Shown piece after piece: positions 41,676 to 54,088 of a DNA stretch of 64,000 nt (position 1 is the first letter of the stretch; each line of letters begins with the position of its first letter). Origin of the DNA: Myceligenerans pegani (lineage in GTDB: Bacteria > Actinomycetota > Actinomycetes > Actinomycetales > Cellulomonadaceae); the NCBI RefSeq assembly GCF_014892515.1, contig NZ_JADBGR010000096.1, positions 62,001 through 126,000 on the forward strand, in the 5' to 3' direction. The translations under genes and the position numbers were made by a program. Below the pieces are notes generated by a model. The model made no database searches and was not told where the DNA came from. It worked only from the letters and a program-made list of their open reading frames with translations.

Positions 41676-44600
41676 GGGAGCGGGAACGCGAGGTGCTGAA
41701 AGGGCTGGCCAGCGCGAGCTGGGCGGTCAGCAAGGACGGCATCTGGGAGGATCCCCGGACGCACATCGCCGGGATCAACGGCCCGGCGTTCGGCACGGTC
41801 ATGAGCGGTTTCGACGCGGCCAAGGCCAGTTCCGGGGAGAGCCCGACGGGCGTGGTCGTCACCGGGCGGCCGGGTTCGGGCAAGAGCCACCTCGTCTCCG
41901 CCGTGAGGTCGAAGTCCATCGCCGCGGGTGGCTACTTCTTCGCCCTTGACCTGCGCCACGAGCGGCAGTTCTGGCCGAAGCTCACCGAAGACGTGCTCAG
42001 CTGCCTGCTACGGCCGCTCAAGAACGGGCCCACCCAGGCCGAGACGCTGCGGTCGCGGCTGTCCCGGGCGCTCGATCTGCCCGAACCCTTGCACCGCCAA
42101 CTTGTCGGGCCGGACCGGATCACCCGATCAGGGCTCGACGGGATCGTCGACGCCCTGGGCGACAAGGACCCGCAGCTGGCGTTCGAGTGCGGACACACCC
42201 TGCGAGCCTTGGTACTGCTGCTCGCTACACGCTCCGTCGCGGCCAGGGAGCTGGCCCGTGCCTATCTGACGTCCGAAGAAGAACAGGTGACCGGCGAGCG
42301 GGCGGAATGGGGTATGCGAGCCAGGTCGCGGTCGGCGCACGAGACGGTCGGCGAACTCTTCAAGCTCATCGCGCTCACCGGACCGAGTGTGATCGCTCTG
42401 GACCAGATCGACACGCTGGTGCAGCAATCGGATCGGCCGACGGGGAGCGCAGCACCCGAGGTACAGCACGAGACGGCCGTGGGTTCCGCGGACTCCGACT
42501 CCCTGGAATCGCTGCGGATGAAGAAGTTCGAGGAGGTCGGCAGCGGGCTCATGGAACTGCGCGAGGTCACTCGCCGGTCGCTGGTTCTCGTCGCCTGCAT
42601 GGACTCGGTCTGGGAGGGAATCGAGCGTCACGCCCTTGGGTCCGTCGCGCAACGCTTCCGCCGCGCCCAGCAGTTGAAGTTCCTCCCGTCGCCCGAGATC
42701 GCGCTGACCCTGATCGAGCGGCGGTTTGCGCTTGCGTTCGGTCAGCTCAACTTCACTCCTCCCTATGCGAGCTGGCCGATTCACCCGGACGCGTTCAGGG
42801 ACGCCGTGCATTTCACCGCTCGTGGCCTCATCCGCCGGGTCGACGATCACCTTCAGGAGTGCCTGAATTCGGACCAGGTCACCGAGCTGATGAGCCTGGC
42901 AGCGCCGGCCGCGGAGCAGATTCCGGAGCGCACGCCGGGGCAGCCCTCGTCGGGCGATGAGACCGCGTTCGCCGCGATGGATCGCAAACTGGCCGATCTG
43001 ATGCAGAACGATGCGGCACTCGTCGCGAACGTGGCCGAAGCGTTCGATGCGAAGCGCGAGGACGAACGGATGCCGCAGCTCATGCGTTCGGCTCTGACCT
43101 CGTGGGTCGAGGAACAGGGTGAAGCGCGCACCCAGTACCGGGTCCCGCACGAGACGATGGCCGCCGGCAATCCCGCCCTGCACGGCGAACTCCACCACAT
43201 CGTGGACGAGGACACCGAGGACCGGATCGACCGGTCGTTCCGCGCGATCGCCTGGTCGAACGGGAACGCGGTGATCAAGAGGGTCAAGCGAGTCCTGAAC
43301 TACACGGGTCTCGACCCGGAGGTGTCGAAGCGCAAGGCCTATCTCCTGCGCACCGGCGACTGGTCCAGCGGCCCAAAGACCAGACAGATGGTCCAGGAGT
43401 TCACGGACGCCGGCGGGATCGTGATCGACCTTCCACGCGTCGACATCGAGACGGACCTGCGCACGTTCGCGGCGCTGGAGCGACTGTCGGCCACCGAACC
43501 GTCCGACGAGTTCCGCACGTGGCTCCTGAACCGGAAACCCGCCGGTCGCACGGGAATCCTACGGCGGGTCTTCGGGGATCCGCGGGACGACGGCGGCGTG
43601 CGTGCTCCGGAGCCCGGACCACCGGCGCCCGCGCAGTCAGGGGACAGGTCGACTCCCGTGGCGGGTCACGTCGCGTCCGCGCAGGTCGTGGTCGGCGAGA
43701 CCATTCCCGCGCAGGCGACGTCGGGCGACGCGGCGACGGGCGAGTCGTCGTCGGGTGAAGACGTGGAGAATCGTCCGCCGTCGGACATGAACGGGGAGCA
43801 CCATCCGTCGTCGGACCCCGTGATGCTCGACATCGGGACCGTGATGGACACGGGCGCGCCCGTGTCCATCGCTCTGGAGTCCCTGCGAAAGCACACGGCG
43901 ATCTTCGCGGGGTCCGGATCCGGCAAGACCGTGCTCATCCGGAGGCTGGTCGAGGAGTGCGCGCTGCGGGGCGTGTCGGCCATCGTGCTGGATCCCAACA
44001 ACGACCTGGCCCGGCTCGGGGACGCGTGGCCACAACCGCCGAATGGCTGGGGACCCCATGACACGGAACGAGCAGAGGACTACCTGAGCAACACCGACGT
44101 CGTCGTGTGGACGCCTCGCAGGGAAGCGGGGCGTCCGCTGACGTTCCACCCACTGCCCGATTTTTCCGCCGTCGTCGACGACCCGGACGAGTTCCTCCAG
44201 GCCATCGACACCGCCGTTGACGCCCTCGCGCCACGTGCTCGTGTCAACGGGTCCACCGTAAAGGCCGACCTGCACCGGGCCGTCCTCAAGGAGGCGCTCC
44301 GGCACTTCGCCCGGAGAACCCGGGGAGGGCTCGGCGCCTTTCTGGACATGCTCGGCGACCTGCCCGACGGCGTCACGAAACTCGCCAACGCCCGCCAGAT
44401 GGCCGCGGACATGGCGCAGACCCTGCGTGCGGCGATGATCAACGACCCGATGTTCGGCGAATCAGGCGAGCCGGTGGACCCCGGCATGCTGCTCAACCCG
44501 CCGGAGGGCAGGCGTGCCCGGATCTCCGTGATCAGCCTGGTCGGCCTGCCCACGGAGGAGCAGCGGCAGAGCTTCGTGAATCAGCTCCAGATGGCGCTGT

Positions 44601-45046
44601 TCGCATGGATCAAACGCAACCCGGCCGGGGACCGGCCGCTGGGTGGTCTTCTCGTCATGGACGAGGCGCAGACCATCGCTCCGTCCGGGGCGCTGACGGC
44701 CAGCACGTCGAGCACGCTCGCGCTGGCGTCGCAGGCGCGCAAGTACGGGCTGGGCCTGGTCTTCGCGACGCAGGCACCGCGCGGCATTCACAACCGGATC
44801 GCCGGGAACGCCGCCACGCAGTTCTTCGGGTTCCTCAACAGCCCGGCTCAGATCGCCGCGGTGAAGGAGATGGCGGCCGCGAAGGGCAGCGTCGTGCCGG
44901 ACATCTCCCGGCTCCGCGCCGGCCAGTTCTACTCCGTGGCCGAAGGGCTGACGTTCCAGAGGATTCGTACGCCCAACTGCCTGAGCCATCACCCACCCAG
45001 CCCGCTCACCGTCGAAGAGGTCGTCGAACGTGCCCGGCAGGACTGA
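41672..45046 (+). CDS. Double ATPase: N-terminal AAA domain plus C-terminal HerA/FtsK-like translocase domain
   Basis: A 1124-residue protein. The N-terminal ATPase has Walker A VVVTGRPGSGKSHL (about 61-74) and an acidic VIALDQIDTLV segment (about 240-249). A helical middle and a Pro/Ser-rich linker (about 640-720) lead to the HerA-like domain: Walker A IFAGSGSGKTVLIRRL (about 745-760), the HerA-type DPNNDLARLGD, Walker B GGLLVMDEAQTI (about 990-1001), and VFATQAPRGIHNRI with the arginine-finger region. HerA ATPases pump DNA and pair with nucleases in defence systems. The downstream AIPR gene supplies that partner. Stand-alone HerA proteins are about half this length; the AAA fusion is notable. 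Confidence 0.82.
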   Translation: MREREREVLKGLASASWAVSKDGIWEDPRTHIAGINGPAFGTVMSGFDAAKASSGESPTGVVVTGRPGSGKSHLVSAVRSKSIAAGGYFFALDLRHERQFWPKLTEDVLSCLLRPLKNGPTQAETLRSRLSRALDLPEPLHRQLVGPDRITRSGLDGIVDALGDKDPQLAFECGHTLRALVLLLATRSVAARELARAYLTSEEEQVTGERAEWGMRARSRSAHETVGELFKLIALTGPSVIALDQIDTLVQQSDRPTGSAAPEVQHETAVGSADSDSLESLRMKKFEEVGSGLMELREVTRRSLVLVACMDSVWEGIERHALGSVAQRFRRAQQLKFLPSPEIALTLIERRFALAFGQLNFTPPYASWPIHPDAFRDAVHFTARGLIRRVDDHLQECLNSDQVTELMSLAAPAAEQIPERTPGQPSSGDETAFAAMDRKLADLMQNDAALVANVAEAFDAKREDERMPQLMRSALTSWVEEQGEARTQYRVPHETMAAGNPALHGELHHIVDEDTEDRIDRSFRAIAWSNGNAVIKRVKRVLNYTGLDPEVSKRKAYLLRTGDWSSGPKTRQMVQEFTDAGGIVIDLPRVDIETDLRTFAALERLSATEPSDEFRTWLLNRKPAGRTGILRRVFGDPRDDGGVRAPEPGPPAPAQSGDRSTPVAGHVASAQVVVGETIPAQATSGDAATGESSSGEDVENRPPSDMNGEHHPSSDPVMLDIGTVMDTGAPVSIALESLRKHTAIFAGSGSGKTVLIRRLVEECALRGVSAIVLDPNNDLARLGDAWPQPPNGWGPHDTERAEDYLSNTDVVVWTPRREAGRPLTFHPLPDFSAVVDDPDEFLQAIDTAVDALAPRARVNGSTVKADLHRAVLKEALRHFARRTRGGLGAFLDMLGDLPDGVTKLANARQMAADMAQTLRAAMINDPMFGESGEPVDPGMLLNPPEGRRARISVISLVGLPTEEQRQSFVNQLQMALFAWIKRNPAGDRPLGGLLVMDEAQTIAPSGALTASTSSTLALASQARKYGLGLVFATQAPRGIHNRIAGNAATQFFGFLNSPAQIAAVKEMAAAKGSVVPDISRLRAGQFYSVAEGLTFQRIRTPNCLSHHPPSPLTVEEVVERARQD

Positions 45047-45082
45047 CGTCCGCCGCAGAAGAAGTGGAGAAGTCGACCTGCC

Positions 45083-46819
45083 ATGGAGACAGTGATCCAG
45101 AGCCTCCTCGAAGCGTTCCAGACGGACCAGGGTCTGAGCGGACGGCCGCAGGACGAGGCTTTCGAGGTCTTCGCGACCTTCTGCGTGCTCAACACGTTCT
45201 GCAACGACACCTTCGATCCGGACACCTACCGCACCGGTGGGGGCAACGACCTCGGCATCGACGCCTACGCGGTGGTGATCGAGGGGCAGATGTACCGGGA
45301 GCCGGACGACGTCCGGGCGGCGATGCAGGCCAGCAAGCAGCCGCGGGTGCAGTTCGTGATCATCCAGGCCAAGACCAGTAGCAGGTTCGAGGGCAAGGTG
45401 ATCTCGGACCTCGCGGAGAACCTCAGCCACCTCTGCGGACCCGACCAGGAACTGCCGTACGAGGTGTCCGACGAGGTGAGCGGCCTGCGCGAATGCGTCG
45501 AGGTCGTGTTCGACGATCCCGTCCGCCTGGCCGGTCGGCTCCCGGAGCTGCACGTCCGCTACGTGACCACCGGCGATCAGATCGCGAAGATGATCACGCA
45601 GAAGGCGCGCTCGGCCGAGAAGGCCTTGGGGCGGCTCAACCGGTTCGAGACGGTCGACGTGCGCTGCGTGAACTGGCGCGAGCTGCGCACGCTGTACGGG
45701 CGGGCGCTCAGCACCGTCCGAGTGACCGTGCCGATGCCGAGGCAGTTCCCGCTTCCGGAGGCGCCCGGGGTCAAGCAGTCCTTCGTCGGGCTGATCTCCG
45801 CTCCGACACTGGTGAGCGAGATGCTGGTCGACGACGCGGGAAATCTGCGCCAGCAGCTTTTCGAGAGCAACGTCCGAGCCTTCCAGGGCTACAACGCCGT
45901 CAACACCGGCATCCGGGAAACGCTGCGGGACCCGGTCAAGCGGCAGCGGTTCGCGGTGATGAACAACGGCATCACGATCGTGGCCCGCGAGATGAAGCTG
46001 GTCGGAGAGAAATTCGTCCTGGACGACTTCCAGATCGTCAACGGGTGCCAGACCTGTCACGTCCTGTTCCACGAACGCGATCAGCTCACCGATGAGGTCT
46101 TCGTCAGCGTCCACATCGTGCACTCGACCGATGAGGACGTCATCCAGGGCATCGTGGCCGCGACCAACCAGCAGACCCCGGTCAGCGACGAGGACCTGGC
46201 CGCGCGCGAGGACTTCCACAAGGGGTTGGAGGACCATTTCGCGCTCGGCAGGACGACGAAGGAACACCGGCTGTTCTACGAGCGCCGCGCGAAACAGTAC
46301 AGCGGCAACAAGGACGTGGAGCAGACCCGCGTGATCAGCCGCGGCCAGCTCAGCCGCGCGTATCTGGCCATGTTCCTGGACGAACCAGCGCGCGTCGGCC
46401 GCTATCAGGAACTGATCAAGGCGCGTGGCAAGGAACTGTTCGTGGCGGGGCAGCCGCAGGTCCTTTACTACACGGCCGCGGTGACCTGGTACCGGCTGGA
46501 GTGGCTGATCCGCAACCAGCACATCGCCCGCGGCTACCGGCCCGCGCAGCATCACCTGATGGCGCTCATCAGGGAGCGCCTGATCGGTCCGATCCGCAAG
46601 CTGCCCGGCAACGACCGCGCGGCGGAGAAGCTGTGCGTCCCGATCCTGGAGGTGATGTGGGACGAGGCCAAGGCCGAGAAGCTCGTCAACGAGCTGCTGC
46701 CCGCCGTGCAACGAGCCATCGATGCCGAGAAGAAGGCCGGCGTGCCGCTGAGCCAAGCCGTCCGGACGACCCGCTTCGCCGAGCGGGCCCGGCGCGAGCT
46801 GAACGGCGCGCGTCGCTGA
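45083..46819 (+). CDS. AIPR family protein (abortive phage resistance; nuclease-like N-terminus)
   Basis: A 578-residue protein. The C-terminal two thirds are the AIPR domain: LFESNVRAFQGYNAVNTGIR, RFAVMNNGITIVAREMKL, LDDFQIVNGCQTCHVLFHE and IVAATNQQTPVSDEDL. The N-terminal region has GGGNDLGIDAYAVVIEG (about 52-68) and VQFVIIQAKTSS (about 89-100), together a D-X(n)-QXK restriction-endonuclease-like active site. AIPR proteins are found in phage-resistance loci. The ATG has GGAGAAG about 10 bases upstream and lies 36 bases after the ATPase gene, so the three genes form one operon. Confidence 0.85.
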   Translation: METVIQSLLEAFQTDQGLSGRPQDEAFEVFATFCVLNTFCNDTFDPDTYRTGGGNDLGIDAYAVVIEGQMYREPDDVRAAMQASKQPRVQFVIIQAKTSSRFEGKVISDLAENLSHLCGPDQELPYEVSDEVSGLRECVEVVFDDPVRLAGRLPELHVRYVTTGDQIAKMITQKARSAEKALGRLNRFETVDVRCVNWRELRTLYGRALSTVRVTVPMPRQFPLPEAPGVKQSFVGLISAPTLVSEMLVDDAGNLRQQLFESNVRAFQGYNAVNTGIRETLRDPVKRQRFAVMNNGITIVAREMKLVGEKFVLDDFQIVNGCQTCHVLFHERDQLTDEVFVSVHIVHSTDEDVIQGIVAATNQQTPVSDEDLAAREDFHKGLEDHFALGRTTKEHRLFYERRAKQYSGNKDVEQTRVISRGQLSRAYLAMFLDEPARVGRYQELIKARGKELFVAGQPQVLYYTAAVTWYRLEWLIRNQHIARGYRPAQHHLMALIRERLIGPIRKLPGNDRAAEKLCVPILEVMWDEAKAEKLVNELLPAVQRAIDAEKKAGVPLSQAVRTTRFAERARRELNGARR

Positions 46820-46929
46820 GCGCCTAAGATGGGCGTCTGGTCCGATGACGGATCTGACCCCAGCAGCGCCTCGACGCTCTCGCAAAGGCCGTGGTCACCC
46901 AGGACCTGGGGGCGGAGCCCTCACGCCCC

Positions 46930-47007
46930 GTCCCGGGGTACGCCCCGGGACCCCCGCCATGGCGGGCTTCTCGTGGGGTGTTCCTGCTTCGTTTCTCGTG
47001 GGGTGTT
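46930..47007 (+). terminator. Tandem hairpins and 15-base direct repeat after the defence operon
   Basis: Two perfect stems follow the AIPR gene: 9 pairs at 46930-46938/46943-46951 (loop TACG) and 6 pairs CCCGCC-AT-GGCGGG at 46953-46966. Right behind them TTCTCGTGGGGTGTT occurs twice, at 46968-46982 and 46993-47007. The hairpins are the probable operon terminator. The repeats may be a leftover of the element's end. Confidence 0.6.
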
Positions 47008-47062
47008 GCCTACTTACGGGGGCGGGGCTTCCTGTGCGCCGGGCGGGGCGGCCGGGACTCAG

Positions 47063-47251
47063 TCACTTCCTCGACAGGTCGACCAGGGGGACGGTGAACT
47101 CCCGCTTGCGCAGGAGGCCGGGGGACTCCACCACCGCCTCCATTCCGGTCCAGCCGCGCCGGATCGTCTTCACCACACCCTCGGATCCGCGCTCCGTGCT
47201 GGATGGTCCGGTGACCCGCACCTCGGCGCCCGTGGCGATCGCGTCGCCCAT
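47063..47251 (-). CDS. Small hypothetical protein (KOW/SH3-like)
   Basis: A 62-residue protein, MGDAIATGAEVRVTGPSSTE at its start and then GSEGVVKTIRRGWTGMEAVV and a basic end. The alternation of short strands with Gly turns (GAEVRVTG, GVVKTIRR) suggests a small beta-barrel of SH3/KOW type. AGAGAGAAG precedes the ATG. No neighbours share its direction except the cellulase 340 bases upstream, which reads in the same direction but from a separate unit. Function unknown. Confidence 0.6.
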   Translation of the reverse strand: MGDAIATGAEVRVTGPSSTERGSEGVVKTIRRGWTGMEAVVESPGLLRKREFTVPLVDLSRK

Positions 47252-47592
47252 AGCGTTCTTCTCTCTGTTGTTGCTCCGGCCGGACTGATGCGCGTGACCG
47301 GTGTCGTGCGGTCAGCGGCCCGGCTCGATGGGTGAAGGAGAGCCTGCCAGCGAGGAAAGAATGCCGTCAAGAACAATTGAGATGTTGCTGTTGGACGCGT
47401 GTCCAGCATTTGTGTTCATACATTTCTGACGCAGGGGCCACCCATTCCGTAGATCCTGGACGTGCCCTGGTCAGCGTCGTGTTGCGCCTCGTTTCCCCGG
47501 CGCAACCGCGCCCGGGAGCGGCCGCGCCGCCCCGCTCCGCGAGGCTGCGGAGCGGGGCGACGCGGGGGAGCGGACGGCGCGGCCGGCCGGTG
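47252..47592. other. Spacer between the small gene and the cellulase gene end
   Basis: The 341 bases hold a short AT-rich stretch (about 47350-47450), unusual for this chromosome, which may be the promoter region of the small minus-strand gene or the ragged right edge of the island. At the cellulase side is the terminator listed separately. No gene, attachment site or copy of the ssrA 3' end was found. Confidence 0.5.
47530..47557 (-). terminator. Terminator of the cellulase gene
   Basis: A perfect 11-pair stem (47530-47540 with 47547-47557) and 6-base loop lies 36 bases beyond the cellulase stop, reading in the minus direction. No U-run, as expected in this genome. Confidence 0.7.
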
Positions 47593-50537
<2,945 letters not shown>

Positions 50538-50844
50538 AGCGGTGCGGAGCGGGCGACGAACATGCCGGTCTTCGTAGGACGCACGGGTGCCGCGCGCGGG
50601 CCGCACGGGCGCCCGCTGGGTGCGGCCCGGCTCGTCGCGTGGCGTCGGCAGTGCGGCCCGGCCGCCGCGCGGATCGGCGGTGCGCGGACCGGCCCCTCGG
50701 GCGGATCGGCAGGGCTGGCCACGGCAGGGCTGGCCACAGGAAGCTGCTGCGACATGGCTTCGCATGGCGCAGGTTGTCCACAGATTTTGGGAATCCTCAC
50801 ATGTGCGGATGCGTGTACGAATCTATGGTGCGAGAATAGATTTC
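50538..50844. promoter_or_regulatory. Spacer and hairpin before the HNH gene
   Basis: The divergent spacer continues with GC-rich sequence showing nothing clear until a DnaA-box-like TTGTCCACA at 50774-50782 and then a 7-base inverted repeat AATCTAT (50820-50826) / ATAGATT (50836-50842) separated by 9 bases. The second arm contains the likely -10 and ends 2 bases before the ATG at 50845. Binding to this repeat, or RNA folding, would control the HNH gene. Confidence 0.45.
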
Positions 50845-52866
50845 ATGATGCTTCGTCGGGTAAGCCTGCTGTGGAGCGGCGTGGACGCCGCTCGGGGTGG
50901 TGCTGCGCCCGCAAGCGGCGGGGCGTTGGACATCGCGTCCGACGGCGGCCGTGGCTCGCAGATCTCGGCCGTGCGGGCCGTTGCCGGCGGGGCCGAATCG
51001 GTAGCGCTGGCCGCGATGACCGGCCGCCCGGCCGATCCGGCGGAGCGCGTCGCGGCCCTGGTCGCCACGCCCGACGCCCCGACGCTGGAGGATCTGGCTC
51101 GCGCGGTGGACGACGTGGCGGAGGCCGAGGCGCGGGTGGCTGCGATGTCGGGGCGCATGGTGACAGCCATCGAGCGCGCCCGCCGTATCGCCGAGCAGGT
51201 GTCCCGTGACGCGCTGGTCGACACCGAGGCGGCGGCCAAGGCGACCCGTGCGCAGGGCCGGCGGGGCACACTGGCCGAGTGGGTGGAGAACCTGGCCCGG
51301 CGCGGCCTGGCGGCGGAGCTGGGTGCGGTGATGCAGGTGGCCGGTCAGTCGGCGGCCGGGCTGCTGACCGACGCCGAGATCCTCGCCTCGACAGGGGCAC
51401 GGGTGCTCGACGAGTTGCTGGACGGACGCATCTCCCTGGCCCATGCCCGAGCGATGGCTTCCCAGCTCGCGGGCTTGGACGCCGAGGTCGCCGACAAGGT
51501 GACCGACGAGGTGATGAACCCCGCCGTGGCCGAGGATCCCGAGCAGGTGGACGGCCCGCTGTCCCCGCCCGCGCCGGTGTTCACCGGCGGTGTGCTCTCC
51601 CCCGGCCAGGTGCGTCGTCGTGCCCGCACGGCTCGGGAGAGGCACCATCGTGAGCCGGTGGACGTGCGGTGTCAGAAGGCGGCCGACCGCAGGTTCGTGC
51701 GTCTGGAGGATGTCGGCGACGGCATGGCCTACCTCGAGGCATTCCTGCCTGCGGTGACCGCTCACGCGATCGACGATCGGCTGCGAGCCACGGCGCGGCA
51801 CGCACGCCGGCACAGCGACCCGCGCACGAGCGCCCAACTGCGCGCGGACGCCCTGTCCGGTCTGCTCCTCGCGGAGACATCCGGTCCTGAAACGCCTGGC
51901 CCCACGCCGGCCTGCCCCACGTCTGTCGGCCCCACGTCTGTCGGCCCCACGCCGACCGGATCGTCGGCCGGATCGACGTCGGCCAGGCTCGGATCGTCCG
52001 CCGTCGAGGAGTCCGGCTCGGGGGAGTCCGGCTCGGAGCCGTCCGGTCCTGAGTCGGCCTGCCCGGAGACGGTCTGCCGTGACGCAGGCGATGGGTGCGC
52101 TGAGGTGACCGGCGAGGGCGTGCCCGCGGACACGCCGGCGACCGACGATGCGCTGGTCTGCCGTGTCCACGACCACCACCACGACAGCGACGGCGATGCG
52201 GAGGGTGCGGTCGGCGACGAGGCACGTCACGGCCCGGGGGCATCCGGTCACGTCCTCGACCCCGATGGACGAGCCGGCTGCCTGCCGCTGGTGCCACTGG
52301 CGCGGTCGATCCGCCCCGTGGTGCACGTCACCGTGCCGTTGCTGCGCATCGCCGGCCTCCTGGACCACGGAGAGCTCGACCCGGCCGCCGGGCCGGCGAT
52401 GCTGGACGGGCAGGTCCCCGTCGACGACGAGACCGCCGCTCGACTGTTCGCTCAGGCGCCCAGCCTGCGGCGTCTGCTGACGCACCCCGAGACCGGCGCG
52501 GTGGTCTCGGTCGGCAGGGACTCCTACGTGGTGCCGGCCGACCTGCGCGAGTACCTCAGGATCCGCGACGTGACCTGTCGCTGGCCGGGATGCGGCGCGC
52601 GTGCCGAGCGCTGCGACGTCGACCATGCCACCGACTGGGCTCACGGGGGCCGCACCGACCACGACAACCTGGTGCACCTGTGCCGTACCCACCACATCAC
52701 GAAGCACCAGACCCGCTGGACCTCAGATCTTGCCGCGGACGGCACCATCACCTGGACCAGCCCGACCGGCCGCCGATACACCACTCACCCGCAAGCACAT
52801 TTCACAGCCGCCAACGGGACCGACCACAACGGAGACGGCCGCGTCCCGGCGGTCACGGTCCGGTGA
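50845..52866 (+). CDS. DUF222 / HNH endonuclease (13E12 repeat family)
   Basis: A 673-residue protein of the actinobacterial REP13E12-like group: N-terminal DUF222 helical region (RIAEQVSRDALVDTEAAAKA, LDELLDGRISLAHARAMASQ, MAYLEAFLPAVTAHAIDDRL), a long disordered Ser/Pro/Thr-rich insert (about residues 345-480), and a C-terminal HNH nuclease with CRWPGCGARAERCDVDHATD and NLVHLCRTHHITKHQ, carrying zinc cysteines and the catalytic His. The insert contains tandem 17-base repeats near 51918-51950. These genes are often multicopy; function in mobility or DNA processing is unproven. Start ATG ATG follows the hairpin. Confidence 0.85.
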   Translation: MMLRRVSLLWSGVDAARGGAAPASGGALDIASDGGRGSQISAVRAVAGGAESVALAAMTGRPADPAERVAALVATPDAPTLEDLARAVDDVAEAEARVAAMSGRMVTAIERARRIAEQVSRDALVDTEAAAKATRAQGRRGTLAEWVENLARRGLAAELGAVMQVAGQSAAGLLTDAEILASTGARVLDELLDGRISLAHARAMASQLAGLDAEVADKVTDEVMNPAVAEDPEQVDGPLSPPAPVFTGGVLSPGQVRRRARTARERHHREPVDVRCQKAADRRFVRLEDVGDGMAYLEAFLPAVTAHAIDDRLRATARHARRHSDPRTSAQLRADALSGLLLAETSGPETPGPTPACPTSVGPTSVGPTPTGSSAGSTSARLGSSAVEESGSGESGSEPSGPESACPETVCRDAGDGCAEVTGEGVPADTPATDDALVCRVHDHHHDSDGDAEGAVGDEARHGPGASGHVLDPDGRAGCLPLVPLARSIRPVVHVTVPLLRIAGLLDHGELDPAAGPAMLDGQVPVDDETAARLFAQAPSLRRLLTHPETGAVVSVGRDSYVVPADLREYLRIRDVTCRWPGCGARAERCDVDHATDWAHGGRTDHDNLVHLCRTHHITKHQTRWTSDLAADGTITWTSPTGRRYTTHPQAHFTAANGTDHNGDGRVPAVTVR

Positions 52867-53046
52867 CGATCCGTCGTTGCCGCGCAACGGACCGGATGCC
52901 CCGGCCGTCTCCTCCCATGAAGAACGGCACGGGTGAGCTTGCTGAACAGGGGCGGCACAGGTCGCGGTGCGAGACGACGGCATGATGGCCGGGGCCGGGA
53001 CCGCGGCCCCGTACGACTGCGGAGCCGCCATACGGGAGGAACGGGA

Positions 53047-54054
53047 ATGGACGACGGCGTGAGACGCAAGATGACGATCGGCACCCTGGGTGTGGTGGCC
53101 GTCGCTGCCGCCCTGGTCACGGCCAGCGGTAGCGAGGCGCGCGAGACCCGGGCGGAGGCATCCGGCACGCCGTCGGCGACCAGCGGCACCGAGCGATCGG
53201 ATGGCGTCATGTCGGCCGCGGGGCTGACCCCGGCGGATCTGGAGACGGCGCTGGACGCGCGCCGCGCCGCCGAGCGAGAGCGGGTTGCCGAGCGTCGCGC
53301 CGACGCCGCGAGGGCTGCCGAGGAGGCGAGGGCCCGGGCGGAAGCGAAGGCAGCGGCTCAGGCCCGGGCAGAGACGGAGGCCAGAGCTGAAGCCAGAGCG
53401 GAGGCCAGGGCCGAGGCCGAGGCGAAGGCGAGGGCCGAGGCGGAGCGGGAGGCCCGTCTGGCCGAGATCACCCCCGGCGAGCAGGGCGAGCACGTGGCAG
53501 AGCTGCAGGAGCGCCTGCGGCAGCTCGGCTACCAGGTCACGTCGGCGGACGGCGTGTACGGGGCGGAGACCTGGCAGGGGGTGGTCGCCCTCCAGAAGGT
53601 CGCCGGCCTGGGCCGCGACGGAGTGGTCGGACCGGCCACCAGGAAGGCTCTCGACAACGGCGTGGTGCCGGTCTCCCGCCATGGCGGCACCGGCATCGAG
53701 GTGGACCTGGGCCGGCAGGTGCTGCTCGTCGTCGAGAACGGCAAGGTGATCCGGACGTTCAACGCGTCGTCGGGCAACGGGGAGAGCTACGAGGCGCTGG
53801 GCGCCCGCTACGTGGCCCATACACCGAGCGGCAGCTACGCCGTGTACCGGCAGGTGGACGGGATCCGGGAGTCGTCCCTCGACCTCGGCAGCCTGTACCG
53901 GCCGAAGTACTTCACCGGCGGTATCGCAGTGCACGGCTCGCCGTCGATCCCTGCCTACCCGGCCTCGCACGGCTGCATCCGCGTGTCCAACGCCGCGATG
54001 GACTGGATCTGGTCCTGGGGCGCGCCCATCGGCACCCCTGTCCACGTGTACTGA
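53047..54054 (+). CDS. L,D-transpeptidase with coiled coil and peptidoglycan-binding domain
   Basis: Forms 3-3 peptidoglycan cross-links or attaches proteins to the wall. The 335 residues comprise an N-terminal signal/anchor (MTIGTLGVVAVAAALVTASG), an Ala/Glu/Arg-rich helix or coiled coil (about 68-145), a PG_binding_1 domain (HVAELQERLRQLGYQVTSAD), and a YkuD domain ending GIAVHGSPSIPAYPASHGC followed by IRV, with the catalytic Cys in SHGCIRV. GGGAGGAA precedes the ATG. The reduced spacer to upstream genes and its own ribosome site suggest independent expression. Confidence 0.9.
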   Translation: MDDGVRRKMTIGTLGVVAVAAALVTASGSEARETRAEASGTPSATSGTERSDGVMSAAGLTPADLETALDARRAAERERVAERRADAARAAEEARARAEAKAAAQARAETEARAEARAEARAEAEAKARAEAEREARLAEITPGEQGEHVAELQERLRQLGYQVTSADGVYGAETWQGVVALQKVAGLGRDGVVGPATRKALDNGVVPVSRHGGTGIEVDLGRQVLLVVENGKVIRTFNASSGNGESYEALGARYVAHTPSGSYAVYRQVDGIRESSLDLGSLYRPKYFTGGIAVHGSPSIPAYPASHGCIRVSNAAMDWIWSWGAPIGTPVHVY

Positions 54055-54088
54055 CTGCGAGGGCCGGGCTGTGCGAGGCCGGTCCGCC

